From positions 310,001 to 374,000 of the forward strand of contig JACKNC010000002.1 of assembly GCA_024235095.1 (NCBI GenBank): a DNA stretch of 64,000 nucleotides, read 5' to 3'. A program made the translations under genes and the position numbers. Source of the DNA: Gammaproteobacteria bacterium. Lineage in GTDB: Bacteria; Pseudomonadota; Gammaproteobacteria; Competibacterales; Competibacteraceae. How positions within the stretch are numbered: position 1 is the stretch's first letter; every line of letters begins with the position of its first letter. The notes below the pieces were generated by a model that saw nothing but the letters and a program-made list of their open reading frames with translations, was not told the origin of the DNA and searched no databases. Positions 7,979 through 18,334 of the stretch are shown here, piece by piece.

Positions 7979-9738
7979 GCAGATTCCCGCATCGATGAAG
8001 CCGCATCCTGAGCGTCCACCTCCTGGATAAGATGGATAAAGGCATCTTCCATGGTCGGTTCCTGGTCACCGCTGATGGTAACCCGAGCCTTGAGCACATC
8101 TGGCGTATCGAGCGCGATGAGCTTGGCCCGATACATCAACGCCACCCGGTCGCAGTACTCGGCTTCGTCCATGAAATGCGTGGTGACCATAATGGTGACG
8201 CTCTTATGCGCCAAGCCGTTAATGTGCGTCCAGAACTCGCGTCGGGTGATGGGATCGACGCCGGAAGTGGGTTCGTCGAGGAACAGTACCAGCGGACGGT
8301 GCATCAGCGCGCAGGCCAGCGCCAGGCGCTGTTTGAAGCCGAGCGGCAGTTCATCCGGCGCGCTCTTGAGATATTTCCCAAGCTGAAAAGTTTGGATCAT
8401 TTCCTCGATGCGTTCGCGTTTCAACGCCCCCTCCAGGCCGTAAACCCCGGCGGAGAATTCCAGGTTTTGCTGAACCGATAACAAGCCATAGAGCGAGAAC
8501 TTCTGCGCCATGTAACCCAGTTGCCGCTTGGCTTGGCTGCCGGCAACGCGCAGATCCAGACCGACCACCCGCGCTTCGCCAGCGGTTGGGCGCAGCAGCC
8601 CGCACAGCATCTTGAACGTGGTGGACTTGCCCGCGCCGTTGGGACCGAGCAGTCCGAAAATTTCGCCCTTGCGCACCTGGAAACTGACGTGATCGGTCGC
8701 CGTGAACGCGCCGAAGCGGCGGGTCAGGTTACGACACTCCACGACGTTGTCATCGTCCAGAATAACGGGTGCCATCTTCTGCGCAAGAGCGGATATTCCA
8801 CCTGGGCCGCCGCCCAGGAGATCGACGAAAGCATCCTCGAAACGCGGCGTGACCGGTTGCAGCTCCGCCCCGACCTGTGCGGCAAAGGCGGCGACCGCCT
8901 CATGCTGACCATCCGGGCGCAAGACGATGCGAATCGAGTTGCCCTGGATAACGCCATCACTCACCGAGGTCAATTCCAGGATTTCTGACAGCAGTTCGCG
9001 TCGGTCGCGCCGGTGATTCAACAACCGAAAACTACGGTCTTTCAAACGGCTCGTGAGTTCGCTGGGCGCACCGGCAAATTTGAGCTGGCCTTCATTGAGC
9101 AGGAACACGGCGGCACAGCGCTCCGCTTCGTCGAGATAAGCGGTGGCCCACACGACCGCCATGCCGTCATCGGTCAGCGCCTGCACCATGCGCCACAAAT
9201 CCTGCCGGCTGACCGGGTCGACGCCCACGCCCGGTTCATCCAGCAGCAGCACTTTAGGCGTGGCCATCAGCGCACAGGCCAGACCCAGTTTTTGCTTCAT
9301 TCCACCGGAGAGCTTTCCCGCCAATCGCGTTGTGAAAGGACCAAGCCGGGTGAACTCCAGCAGTCGTTCGAAGGTATCACGGTGGGTTCGCCGCTCGAGT
9401 CCGCGTAATTCCGCGTAGAGCCGCAGGTTCTCCATCACCGACAGGTCTTCATAGAGACCGAAACGCTGCGGCATATAGCCGATGCGGTCCGACAGCGCCG
9501 TGCTGTCGCGCACCGAGTCCAGACCCGCCACCGTGATGCGGCCTGCAGTGGGCGCCATCAGACCGGCCATGAGCCGCATGAGCGTAGTCTTGCCCGCGCC
9601 ATCCGGCCCGACCAGCCCGGTCAAGCAACCAGGCAAGATACGTCCATGGATACCGCGCAGGGCTTCGAGTGCGCCAAAGCGCTTGACCACGCCATCAAGT
9701 TCAACCGCGATTGACGGCGCGGCGTCCACAGAATTCAT
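7975..9738 (-). CDS. ybhF: ABC transporter ATPase with two fused nucleotide-binding domains, YbhF-like
   Basis: The 587-residue protein is two ABC ATPases in tandem. Domain 1 has Walker A GPDGAGKTT (about 43-51), signature LSGGMKQKL and Walker B VLLLDEPGVGVDP. Domain 2 has GPNGAGKST (about 366-374), LPLGFKQRL in the signature position and VLFLDEPTSGVDP. The altered second signature is also typical of E. coli YbhF, so it is not decay. ATP hydrolysis would power the YbhS/YbhR permease pair. The gene follows ybhG by 3 nt and overlaps ybhS. The four genes are surely one transcript. Confidence 0.9.
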   Translation of the reverse strand: MNSVDAAPSIAVELDGVVKRFGALEALRGIHGRILPGCLTGLVGPDGAGKTTLMRLMAGLMAPTAGRITVAGLDSVRDSTALSDRIGYMPQRFGLYEDLSVMENLRLYAELRGLERRTHRDTFERLLEFTRLGPFTTRLAGKLSGGMKQKLGLACALMATPKVLLLDEPGVGVDPVSRQDLWRMVQALTDDGMAVVWATAYLDEAERCAAVFLLNEGQLKFAGAPSELTSRLKDRSFRLLNHRRDRRELLSEILELTSVSDGVIQGNSIRIVLRPDGQHEAVAAFAAQVGAELQPVTPRFEDAFVDLLGGGPGGISALAQKMAPVILDDDNVVECRNLTRRFGAFTATDHVSFQVRKGEIFGLLGPNGAGKSTTFKMLCGLLRPTAGEARVVGLDLRVAGSQAKRQLGYMAQKFSLYGLLSVQQNLEFSAGVYGLEGALKRERIEEMIQTFQLGKYLKSAPDELPLGFKQRLALACALMHRPLVLFLDEPTSGVDPITRREFWTHINGLAHKSVTIMVTTHFMDEAEYCDRVALMYRAKLIALDTPDVLKARVTISGDQEPTMEDAFIHLIQEVDAQDAASSMRESA

Positions 9739-9741
9739 GAC

Positions 9742-10740
9742 TCAATCCTGCCCGGCGGATGCAGTCGCAACCGTGACCGTCACGGGCATACCTTGATGCA
9801 ACCATGAATCGGCGTCGGTGACGACAATGCGCAAGCGGTAGACCAGGTCGGTGCGTAGATCCGTCGTTTCAACTGACTTTGGCGTGAATTCCGCGCGCGG
9901 CGAGATGAAACCAATATGCCCTTGATAAACCTTCTTGGAAGAATCGGTGCGCACACTCACCGGGGTTCCCGACGCGATGCGGCCCAGTTCGGGTTCGCTG
10001 ACATAAGCGCGTACGTATACCGGGTTTCGCAACGACAACGTGTAAACGGCGGCGTGACTGTCCACCATGCTTCCGGGTTCACGCACCCGACTCAGCACGA
10101 CCGCATCCGCCGGGGCGATGAGTTGCGTATCATCCAGCGCCGTCTGCGCCTGGGCGCGAGCTGCTTCGGCACTGGCCAGCCGCGCTTGCGCCGCGGCAAT
10201 ATCTTCCTGTCGAAAACCTTCCTGTTGCAGGGATAAGGCTTGTTGCGCGGAAGCCAGGGCGGCGATCGCTTCATCCCGGGCGGCCCGCGCAGCGTCAAGA
10301 ATTTGTTGACTGGCGGCCCCGGTGCTGGCGAGTTCACTTTGTCGGCGAAACTCACTGTCCACCTTGCGGAAGACCGCTTCCGCCTGGCGGACGGACTCCT
10401 CAGCGCGTTTGATTTCCTGGGGACGATTGCCGTGTTGGAGTTTATCGAGCTCCGCCTGAGCGCGCTGGACCTCGGCTTCCGCTGCGGCCAGCGCATCTCG
10501 ATACGGCTGTGCGTCCAGTTCCGCGACGACATCGCCTGTCTTGACGGTTGCGCCTTCGTCGACCGCCATCCGCAACAGGCGGCCCGGTTGACGAAAAGCC
10601 AGCTCGACTTCGCGAATGTCGACATTACCGTAGAGCGTCAGCACGCCCTCCGTTGGATGATCCTGACCCTGCCGCCAGTAGGCCGTTCCCACACCAAGAA
10701 TCAGCAACACGAGGACAACAACACGAAGTTTGTTTTTCAT
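9742..10740 (-). CDS. ybhG: HlyD-family membrane fusion protein, YbhG-like
   Basis: This is a 332-residue periplasmic adaptor. Residues 5-22 form a single N-terminal helix or uncleaved signal. A lipoyl-like half (AFRQPGRLLRMAVDEGATVKTGDVVAEL) and a long alpha-helical hairpin rich in Ala, Glu and Gln (about 75-205) follow. The second lipoyl half and beta-barrel (LIAPADAVVLSRVREPGSMV) come next. It would link the inner-membrane exporter to an outer-membrane channel such as TolC, which is not in this window. It heads the ybhGFSR-like operon. smpB ends about 50 nt upstream on the same strand, so read-through from smpB is possible. Confidence 0.88.
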   Translation of the reverse strand: MKNKLRVVVLVLLILGVGTAYWRQGQDHPTEGVLTLYGNVDIREVELAFRQPGRLLRMAVDEGATVKTGDVVAELDAQPYRDALAAAEAEVQRAQAELDKLQHGNRPQEIKRAEESVRQAEAVFRKVDSEFRRQSELASTGAASQQILDAARAARDEAIAALASAQQALSLQQEGFRQEDIAAAQARLASAEAARAQAQTALDDTQLIAPADAVVLSRVREPGSMVDSHAAVYTLSLRNPVYVRAYVSEPELGRIASGTPVSVRTDSSKKVYQGHIGFISPRAEFTPKSVETTDLRTDLVYRLRIVVTDADSWLHQGMPVTVTVATASAGQD

Positions 10741-10791
10741 TCGTCAGTATCCATTTCGTGGATGACGCCTGCATTTGCGAGAAAACCTGGC

Positions 10792-11262
10792 TTACCGTTC
10801 TCGCATCAGCCGCTGTTTATCACGCTCCCAGTCACGATCCTTTTCAGTCGCCCGCTTGTCGTAATCCTTCTTGCCTTTCGCCAGACCGATGTCCAGCTTG
10901 GCCCGGTTGTTCTTCCAATACAATGCCAGCGGAATCAGCGTATAACCTTTGCGCTCGACCGAACCGATCAGCCGGCTGATTTCCTCTCGGTGCAGCAGCA
11001 ATCTGCGGGTGCGGGTCGGGTCGGCGTCGACGTGGGTCGAAGCCGAGGTCAGCGGCGAAATATGGCAACCGAACAGAAACGCCTCGCCATCGCGCAACAG
11101 CACATAGCTTTCCTTGAGATGGGCGCGACCGGCCCGCAGGCTTTTGACCTCCCAACCCTGAAGAGATAACCCAGCCTCGAAATGTTCCTCGATGAAATAA
11201 TCGTGATACGCCTTCTTATTGCCCGCAATCTGGTTGTTCGGGGCCGATTTTTTCTTGGTCAT
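10792..11262 (-). CDS. smpB: SsrA-binding protein SmpB
   Basis: The 156-residue protein matches SmpB along its length. It shows the N-terminal NKKAYHDYFIEE, the barrel motif GWEVKSLRAGRAHLKESYV, LHREEI, and the basic tail KGKKDYDKRATEKDRDWERDKQ that becomes helical in the ribosome. It binds tmRNA and delivers it to stalled ribosomes. In many gammaproteobacteria ssrA follows smpB directly. Here the partners share a strand but are separated by the exporter operon. Length is normal. Confidence 0.97.
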   Translation of the reverse strand: MTKKKSAPNNQIAGNKKAYHDYFIEEHFEAGLSLQGWEVKSLRAGRAHLKESYVLLRDGEAFLFGCHISPLTSASTHVDADPTRTRRLLLHREEISRLIGSVERKGYTLIPLALYWKNNRAKLDIGLAKGKKDYDKRATEKDRDWERDKQRLMRER

Positions 11263-11654
11263 GGGGCAATCCTGGTTTCTTCGTGAATGTAGCGCGAATG
11301 GCCGTAGTCGGTTTCCTCACCTCCTGCTAATAGAAAGAGGTATTTAGAGCAAGGAATAATCGTTGTCTGACCGTCGCTGATCAACAGCGTTCCTCACCGC
11401 ATTCTACAATTCCAACAAGGCAAGCATTCACCTCCCCCCTTTGAAAAAGGGGGGCCGGGGGGGATTTCGCACGGGCGATAGGGTCAAAATCCCCCCTCAC
11501 CCCCTTTTGCCAAAGGTGGAGACTGAACGGTTACCCAAAAAGAAAAGTCACCGATTGACCGTTGCAAAATCGGGCAAGTTTGTCAAACTTGGTCTGACTC
11601 ACCAAAGTACAGGTTATCCATGATGGACTGCATCGCTCTCTTCCGAGTCATATC
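11263..11654. other. Intergenic region with a large G/C-tract hairpin
   Basis: There is no credible gene between smpB and the RCC1 remnant. The main content is an inverted repeat at 11444-11508, whose arms are an A5-G6-CC-G7-ATTT run and a matching AAAATC6-TCA-C5-T4 run. A 3-kDa-scale frame crosses it but is made of the repeat itself. Confidence 0.5.
11444..11508. repeat. Inverted repeat of G- and C-tracts
   Basis: The arms AAAAAGGGGGGCCGGGGGGG and CCCCCCTCACCCCCTTTT pair almost fully around an 18-nt loop (CGCACGGGCGATAGGGTC region). It resembles dispersed intergenic palindromes of proteobacteria and cyanobacteria. It is not a coding sequence. Confidence 0.55.
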
Positions 11655-12172
11655 ATGAACCGATCTTCCTGCTTTAATCCATTGCACATGTTTTCCTTTC
11701 TATTGATCAGCCTGGTGGTTTTGCTATTACCGCCGGGCGTTTTCGCCGCCGGGCTGTTGGCGGGCGGGGGCACGCACTCGCTGGCGATCAGTCCCGGCAA
11801 TGCCTTTGGTTATGCCTGGGGCGCAAACCGGGACGGACAGATGGGCAATGAGGGCACCGGGCGCAACTAACCGTACCCCTCCCACTGGCCACCCTTTGCG
11901 GCGGCGAGTTCCTCAGTGGGGTGCAGGCAGCGGATGACGCGCCGGTACAAGTAGCCAGCGGCAGCCGGCACAGCCTGGCCTTGCGCAGCGACGGCACGGT
12001 GTGGGCGTGGGGGCTGAATGGCTCCGGGCAACTGGGCGATGGCACGACGACCAGCCGGCCAGTCCCGATTCAAGTCCCAGGTTTGCGGGAGGTGGTGGCG
12101 ATTGCCGCCGGGAAGACGCACAGCCTGGCGGTCACACAGGACGGCACGGTGTGGGCGTCACCCAACGTGTGA
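11655..12172 (+). pseudogene. Decayed RCC1-repeat secreted protein
   Basis: A start with a signal peptide (LLISLVVLLLPPGVFAAG) opens into one RCC1-type unit (GGGTHSLAIS...GYAWGANRDGQMGN), then stops at TAA 11868-11870. The family resumes in another frame from about 11871 (VASGSRHSLALRSDGTVWAW, QLGDGTTTSRPVPIQVPGL, IAAGKTHSLAVTQDGTVWA). It ends abruptly at 12172 in the middle of a repeat. The open reading frame therefore has a frameshift and a truncation. Intact RCC1 proteins form beta-propellers. A complete relative with 14 repeats lies at 48844-51126, so this may be a dead paralogue. Function is lost or untested. Confidence 0.75.
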
Positions 12173-12318
12173 TCGCCCACGGCGCCAGCCACCCCGGAAG
12201 AAAGCCTCCGCGAGACCCTTGCTGAATTTCCAACGCCAACGCAAAAAACATTGTTATTAAACAAAGCTTCTCTTAACTTAATGGCAGTGAGGCGCTGGCT
12301 GGCTAAAATAATGTGATT

Positions 12319-13608
12319 TCAGCGCGCTGCCGTCAGCGCCTGCTCCAGATCAGCAAGAATGTCGTCAATATGTTCGATGCCAATCGACAGCCGCACCAAA
12401 TCTTCGCTGACGCCCGCCCGGGCCATTTCATCCGGCGATAACTGTCGATGCGTTGTAGTCGCTGGGTGACAAGCCAGCGATTTCGCATCGCCGATGTTGA
12501 CCAACCGGGTCACCAATTTCAATGCATCGATGAACTTGGCGCCAGAGTCACGTCCGCCCTTGATGCCGAAACTGAGAATGCTCGAGCCGCGCCCGCCCAT
12601 GTATTTGTCGACCAGCGGTTTCTCCGGGTTGTCAGTCAGCGCTGGGTATTTAACCCATTCGACCTGCGCGTGACCACGTAAGTATTCCGCCGCTTTGACT
12701 GCATTTTCGCAGTGGCGGTCCATGCGCACCGGCAAGGTCTCGATACCCTGCAAAATCAGGAAGCTGTTGAATGGCGAAATCGCCGCGCCGGTATTGCGCA
12801 ACGGCACCACCCGCGCTCGCCCGATGAATGCCGCTGGCCCTAGCGCTTCAACATACACCACGCCGTGATAAGAAGGATCGGGTTCGTTTAGCCGCGGGAA
12901 GCGGGCCTTGTGCTGATCCCAGGGGAAAAGTCCGGAGTCAACAATAACGCCGCCCAGGCTGGTGCCGTGGCCGCCCATGTACTTGGTCAAGGAGTGGACG
13001 ACAATGTCAGCGCCATGTTCAAACGGCCGACAGAGATAGGGCGTGGGCACGGTGTTATCGACGATCAGGGGTACGCCATGCGCATGCGCCACTGCCGCCA
13101 GCGCGCCAAAATCGACCACATTCGCTGCCGGATTGCCAATCGATTCGCAAAACACCGCCTTAGTCTTTTCATCGATCAGGCGAGCCATGCCTTCGATGTC
13201 GCGATAGTCGGCAAAGCGCGCCTCAATGCCAAAGCGCGGCAACGTATGGGCAAACAAATTATAGGTGCCGCCATATAGAGTGGAGGTGGTGACGATATTG
13301 TCGCCGACTTCCGCAATCGTCATTAGCGCGTAGGTAATCGCTGCGGAACCCGCGGATACGGCCAGCGCGCCGACTCCGCCTTCCATGGCCGCTACCCGCT
13401 GTTCCAATACCGCCGTTGTGGGGTTCATAATCCGGGTGTAGATGTTGCCCGGCACTTTCAGATCAAACAGGTCGGCCCCATGCTGAGTATCGTCGAAAGC
13501 GTAAGACGTCGTCTGGTAGATGGGAACAGCAACGGCTTTAGTGGTAGGTTCAGGCTGATAGCCGCCGTGAATGGCGATCGTTTCGATTTTCATTGGATCA
13601 GGTTCCAT
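12319..13608 (-). CDS. metY: O-acetylhomoserine sulfhydrylase, PLP-dependent
   Basis: This is a 429-residue member of the Cys/Met-metabolism PLP family. The PLP lysine is in VHSLTKYMGGHGT (about residue 210), and AGSAAITYA and PNYITR-like NIYTRIMNPT are also present. Length and motifs fit MetY, which makes homocysteine from O-acetylhomoserine and sulfide. An O-succinyl variant (MetZ) is the alternative. The start could be ATG at 13608 or the internal ATG at 13593 (MKIETIAIHGG), which aligns better with the family N-terminus. It is divergent from hppA. I found no recognisable SAM riboswitch in its leader. Confidence 0.88.
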   Translation of the reverse strand: MEPDPMKIETIAIHGGYQPEPTTKAVAVPIYQTTSYAFDDTQHGADLFDLKVPGNIYTRIMNPTTAVLEQRVAAMEGGVGALAVSAGSAAITYALMTIAEVGDNIVTTSTLYGGTYNLFAHTLPRFGIEARFADYRDIEGMARLIDEKTKAVFCESIGNPAANVVDFGALAAVAHAHGVPLIVDNTVPTPYLCRPFEHGADIVVHSLTKYMGGHGTSLGGVIVDSGLFPWDQHKARFPRLNEPDPSYHGVVYVEALGPAAFIGRARVVPLRNTGAAISPFNSFLILQGIETLPVRMDRHCENAVKAAEYLRGHAQVEWVKYPALTDNPEKPLVDKYMGGRGSSILSFGIKGGRDSGAKFIDALKLVTRLVNIGDAKSLACHPATTTHRQLSPDEMARAGVSEDLVRLSIGIEHIDDILADLEQALTAAR

Positions 13609-13716
13609 GGTGGTCGGAGAAAACAGCTAAAGTCTGGACGCTGAGATCGGCAAATGTCCAGTGAGAGGCGAGGCAAGTTTCATGATGAAGAGACGCTTTC
13701 CCGCGCGGGCGCCCGC

Positions 13717-13722
13717 TATAAT
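13717..13722 (+). promoter_or_regulatory. Possible -10 box for hppA
   Basis: A perfect TATAAT follows a GC-rich palindrome (CCGCGCGGGCGCCCGC). No good -35 hexamer at 16-18 bp is seen. If it is used, the hppA leader is about 200 nt. Confidence 0.35.
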
Positions 13723-13779
13723 GTTCTCAATTTTTGATTCATGGGCCGTATTCCCTTAATCTTATCCGGGGAGCTTAAC

Positions 13780-13817
13780 GCGCCAGCCCGATCCGCAAGG
13801 GAACCTGGCGCATTTTT
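13780..13817 (+). terminator. Terminator-like hairpin in the hppA leader
   Basis: GCGCCAG and CTGGCGC pair around an 18-nt loop, followed by ATTTTTGG. The upstream gene points away, so on this strand the hairpin can only act on hppA transcripts. That suggests attenuation, though the U-run is short. Confidence 0.45.
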
Positions 13818-13894
13818 GGCCCTCCGTCGTCCCGGATTTCAGTGGCCGAACGAAAAAACCATTTAACAACCAACGATATAATCAGGAGAAACCC

Positions 13895-13932
13895 ATGAGG
13901 TCTGTTCATTCCCATATTGGAGGGTTCGCATC

Positions 13933-13945
<13 letters not shown>
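13895..13945 (+). CDS. Possible leader peptide overlapping the hppA start
   Basis: A 16-codon frame (MRSVHSHIGGFASWQR) has an AGGAG site 7 nt upstream (13884-13888) and stops at TAG 13943-13945, inside the hppA coding region. hppA has its own GGAGGG site at 13919-13924, within this frame. Ribosomes finishing the short frame would sit over the hppA start, so coupling is possible. It is too short to judge by composition; it could be chance. Confidence 0.3.
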
Positions 13946-15978
<2,033 letters not shown>

Positions 15979-15983
15979 GATGA

Positions 15984-16017
15984 TGCAATACGGGCTTCAC
16001 AGCGAGTCCGTATTGCA
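15984..16017 (+). terminator. Stem-loop after hppA
   Basis: TGCAATACGG and CCGTATTGCA form a perfect 10-bp stem with a 14-nt loop just after the hppA stop. There is no U-run, so it may stabilise the mRNA or act with Rho. Confidence 0.5.
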
Positions 16018-16028
16018 CAGCCCCTTAT

Positions 16029-16047
16029 AACGGGCAGGATGCCCGTT
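16029..16047. repeat. Short palindrome, AACGGGCA-GGA-TGCCCGTT
   Basis: This 8-bp perfect stem has a 3-nt loop. A sister copy (GAACGGGCA-AGA-TGCCCGTTC) lies at 25627-25647. Both are intergenic. Confidence 0.55.
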
Positions 16048-16060
16048 CTACACTTCCTCT

Positions 16061-16543
16061 ATGTCTCTGACTCACTTCAACGCCGCTGGCGAAGCCCTTA
16101 TGGTCGATATCGGCGACAAAGCATCTACCCACCGGATTGCGGTCGCCGAAGGCTCCATTCTTATGCAAGCCGCCACGCTGGAACGGGTGATAGCGGGCGT
16201 TCAGGCCAAGGGCGATGTGCTGGGCGTAGCGCGCATTGCCGGAATTATGGGTGCCAAACGTACTGCCGACTTGATTCCGCTCTGTCATCCGCTGGCCCTG
16301 ACCCGGGTGGCGGTGGACTTTGAACCGTTGCCCGAGCGTAACGCTATCCGTTGCCAAGCGACCGTGGAAACCCGGGGTTCTACCGGCGTGGAAATGGAGG
16401 CGCTAACAGCGGTGCAAGTTGCGCTGCTGACCATTTACGATATGTGCAAGGCCATGGATCGCGGCATGACCTTGACCGATATCCGCCTGTTGGAAAAAAC
16501 CGGCGGTCAATCGGGGCGCTGGCAGCGTGATTCAACAAAATAA
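16061..16543 (+). CDS. moaC: Cyclic pyranopterin monophosphate synthase MoaC
   Basis: The 160-residue protein carries the MoaC hallmarks LTHFNAAGEALMVDIGDK, MGAKRTADLIPLCHPL, VEMEALTAVQVALLTIYDMCKA and the C-terminal EKTGGQSG. MoaC converts the MoaA product into cyclic pyranopterin monophosphate in molybdenum-cofactor synthesis and works as a hexamer in the cytosol. No other moa gene is adjacent. Its stop codon touches the rnd start, so the two are co-translated. Confidence 0.96.
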   Translation: MSLTHFNAAGEALMVDIGDKASTHRIAVAEGSILMQAATLERVIAGVQAKGDVLGVARIAGIMGAKRTADLIPLCHPLALTRVAVDFEPLPERNAIRCQATVETRGSTGVEMEALTAVQVALLTIYDMCKAMDRGMTLTDIRLLEKTGGQSGRWQRDSTK

Positions 16544-17638
16544 ATGAGCGACCTGCTCTACATCGTTGACCAGCCCGCGCTTATTGAATTCTGCGCCGGA
16601 TTAAACGGCGCATCCTGGCTCGCGCTCGACACCGAATTCATCCGCGAACAGACCTTTTATCCACAACTCTGCCTGATCCAGATCGCCAGCGCTGACTATC
16701 TGGCCTGCATTGATCCCATCGCGTTACCCTCTCTGGAACCGTTGCTAACGGTGTTGTGCAACCCGGCGATCACCAAGATTCTCCATGCGGCCTATCAGGA
16801 TTTGGAGATTTTCCATCATTTGCATGGCGAGGTTCCAGCACCCGTTTTCGATACGCAACTGGCCGCGCTGGTGCTGGGGTATGGAAACCAGGTCGGGTAT
16901 GCGAACCTGGTGGAGCAGATGCTGGGTGTGACGCTCGACAAAGAACACACGCGGGCTGACTGGCGGCGGCGGCCGCTGCCGCCAGAATGGTTGGCTTACG
17001 CGATTGACGATGTGCGCTATTTGCCGGAACTGTACCGACGACAGCAAGCGATGCTGGCGGAGCGGGGTTGGCAAATGGCGTTGAACGAGGATTTCATGGC
17101 GTTGACCGATCCTGCGCGCTATCGCTCCGATCCTCGGGAAGCCTGGCGGCGTGTGCGGGATCACCAACGACTGCGCGGTGTGCAACGGGCGGTTCTGCGA
17201 GCGCTGGCGGCCTGGCGGGAAGAACAGGCCAATCGCCATGATCGTCCGCGCCGCTGGATTTTGAGTGACGCCATCCTGTTGAACCTAGCGCAGAGGATGC
17301 CTGGCAATCTGGAGGATTTAGCGCGCATTCCTGGGTTGCCGTCGTCCACCTTGCGCCAGCATGGCGCGGCCTTTCTGGAATACATTGCAGCAGCGCGCGC
17401 TGAGCCGCCCGAACAGTGGCCAGCGCCTCAGCCACGCCGACTGCGCTTGACCGCTAAACAAGCGGCGCGGGTTGATGATCTTCTGCAATGGATCGCGGAT
17501 CGCGCCAGTGAATGCAGCATACCTCCCCAGGCTTTGGCGAACCGGCGGGATGTGGAACAGTGGCTGACGGGCCTGGATTCTCCATTACGGCATGGCTGGC
17601 GAGCTGCAGTGCTCGGACCCCACTGGGGAAGCCCATAA
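16544..17638 (+). CDS. rnd: Ribonuclease D
   Basis: This is a 364-residue 3'-5' exonuclease that trims tRNA precursors. The DEDD exonuclease domain opens with LALDTEFIREQTFYPQLCLIQIA (about 27-50). KILHAAYQDLEIFHH carries the second Asp, and DDVRYLPELY closes the site. An HRDC domain occupies about 215-290 and the C-terminus adds a second helical domain. The ATG follows the moaC stop with no gap. Length is near the E. coli enzyme (375). Confidence 0.94.
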   Translation: MSDLLYIVDQPALIEFCAGLNGASWLALDTEFIREQTFYPQLCLIQIASADYLACIDPIALPSLEPLLTVLCNPAITKILHAAYQDLEIFHHLHGEVPAPVFDTQLAALVLGYGNQVGYANLVEQMLGVTLDKEHTRADWRRRPLPPEWLAYAIDDVRYLPELYRRQQAMLAERGWQMALNEDFMALTDPARYRSDPREAWRRVRDHQRLRGVQRAVLRALAAWREEQANRHDRPRRWILSDAILLNLAQRMPGNLEDLARIPGLPSSTLRQHGAAFLEYIAAARAEPPEQWPAPQPRRLRLTAKQAARVDDLLQWIADRASECSIPPQALANRRDVEQWLTGLDSPLRHGWRAAVLGPHWGSP

Positions 17639-17800
17639 CACCTATTCAGGAGAGATTCACCTTGCCAATGAAATACTGCGTTCCATGCATTGGGGATGTT
17701 GGTGGGTTTTGAGGGCGGCGCTGTCGCTAGGGCGCTGTGCATAAGCGACTGCCGCCTGCTTTTTTCCAATCGCCCTGTCGAACAATTCTGGAGAAATCCT

Positions 17801-18154
17801 ATGTCGATGCCACTGAAACTCATGGTTCTGACCGCTGCGCTGGGTCTGATGACAGCGTGTGCGACGCCGCCGCCACGAGGCGCTCCGCCCAACTACCATA
17901 CGACGGGCGGCGCGCTGATGGGCGCAGCGGCGGGCGCCGCGATTGGACATGCCATCGATCCCACTGGCGGCGCGTTAACTGGTGCGCTGGGTGGGGCGCT
18001 GATCGGCGGCGCTGTTGGCAATCAGATGGATTATCAGGAACAAAGAATCCGTCGCTTGCAGCGTCAACGCAGTTATGATCCTGGACCGCCGCCTGGTTAT
18101 TACCGTCGTTACAGACGCCCACCCGCCTATTACGACGATCCGCCTCCTTATTGA
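17801..18154 (+). CDS. Glycine-zipper lipoprotein
   Basis: This is a 117-residue protein from ATG 17801, with GGAG upstream. An earlier frame from 17690 lacks a signal and a ribosome site. The signal peptide ends in a lipobox LMTAC (Cys about residue 20), so it should be a lipoprotein. Residues 36-75 form a glycine zipper (GGALMGAAAGAAIG, GGALTGALGGALIGGAVGN). The tail is rich in Arg, Pro and Tyr (RYRRPPAYYDDPPPY). Glycine zippers insert in or span membranes, as in YMGG/OmpA-like lipoproteins. Specific function is unknown. Confidence 0.7.
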   Translation: MSMPLKLMVLTAALGLMTACATPPPRGAPPNYHTTGGALMGAAAGAAIGHAIDPTGGALTGALGGALIGGAVGNQMDYQEQRIRRLQRQRSYDPGPPPGYYRRYRRPPAYYDDPPPY

Positions 18155-18271
18155 TTGCAATGTAGGGCGAGTTCATCATCTGTCAGTTCCGACTTGGCAA
18201 GTCCCATAGCCCGTAGCCTGTATGAAGCGTGAGCGCCATCTAGACCACTAAAGAACACAAAGTGGAAGCCT

Positions 18272-18307
18272 GCTTGCAAGCGATTTTGCAGATTATCGCC
18301 TGCAAGC
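18272..18307. terminator. Stem-loop between convergent genes
   Basis: GCTTGCA and TGCAAGC pair, and GCGA/TCGC extend the stem after one mismatch. It lies between the lipoprotein gene and the catalase gene, which run toward each other, so it may serve both. No clear U-run. Confidence 0.45.
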
Positions 18308-18334
18308 GGGTTTCCTGCCTGTCAAAGTTGGGTA

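Noticed and set aside
13609..13720. SAM-sensing riboswitch upstream of metY
   Set aside because: I could not match any SAM riboswitch core in the metY leader.
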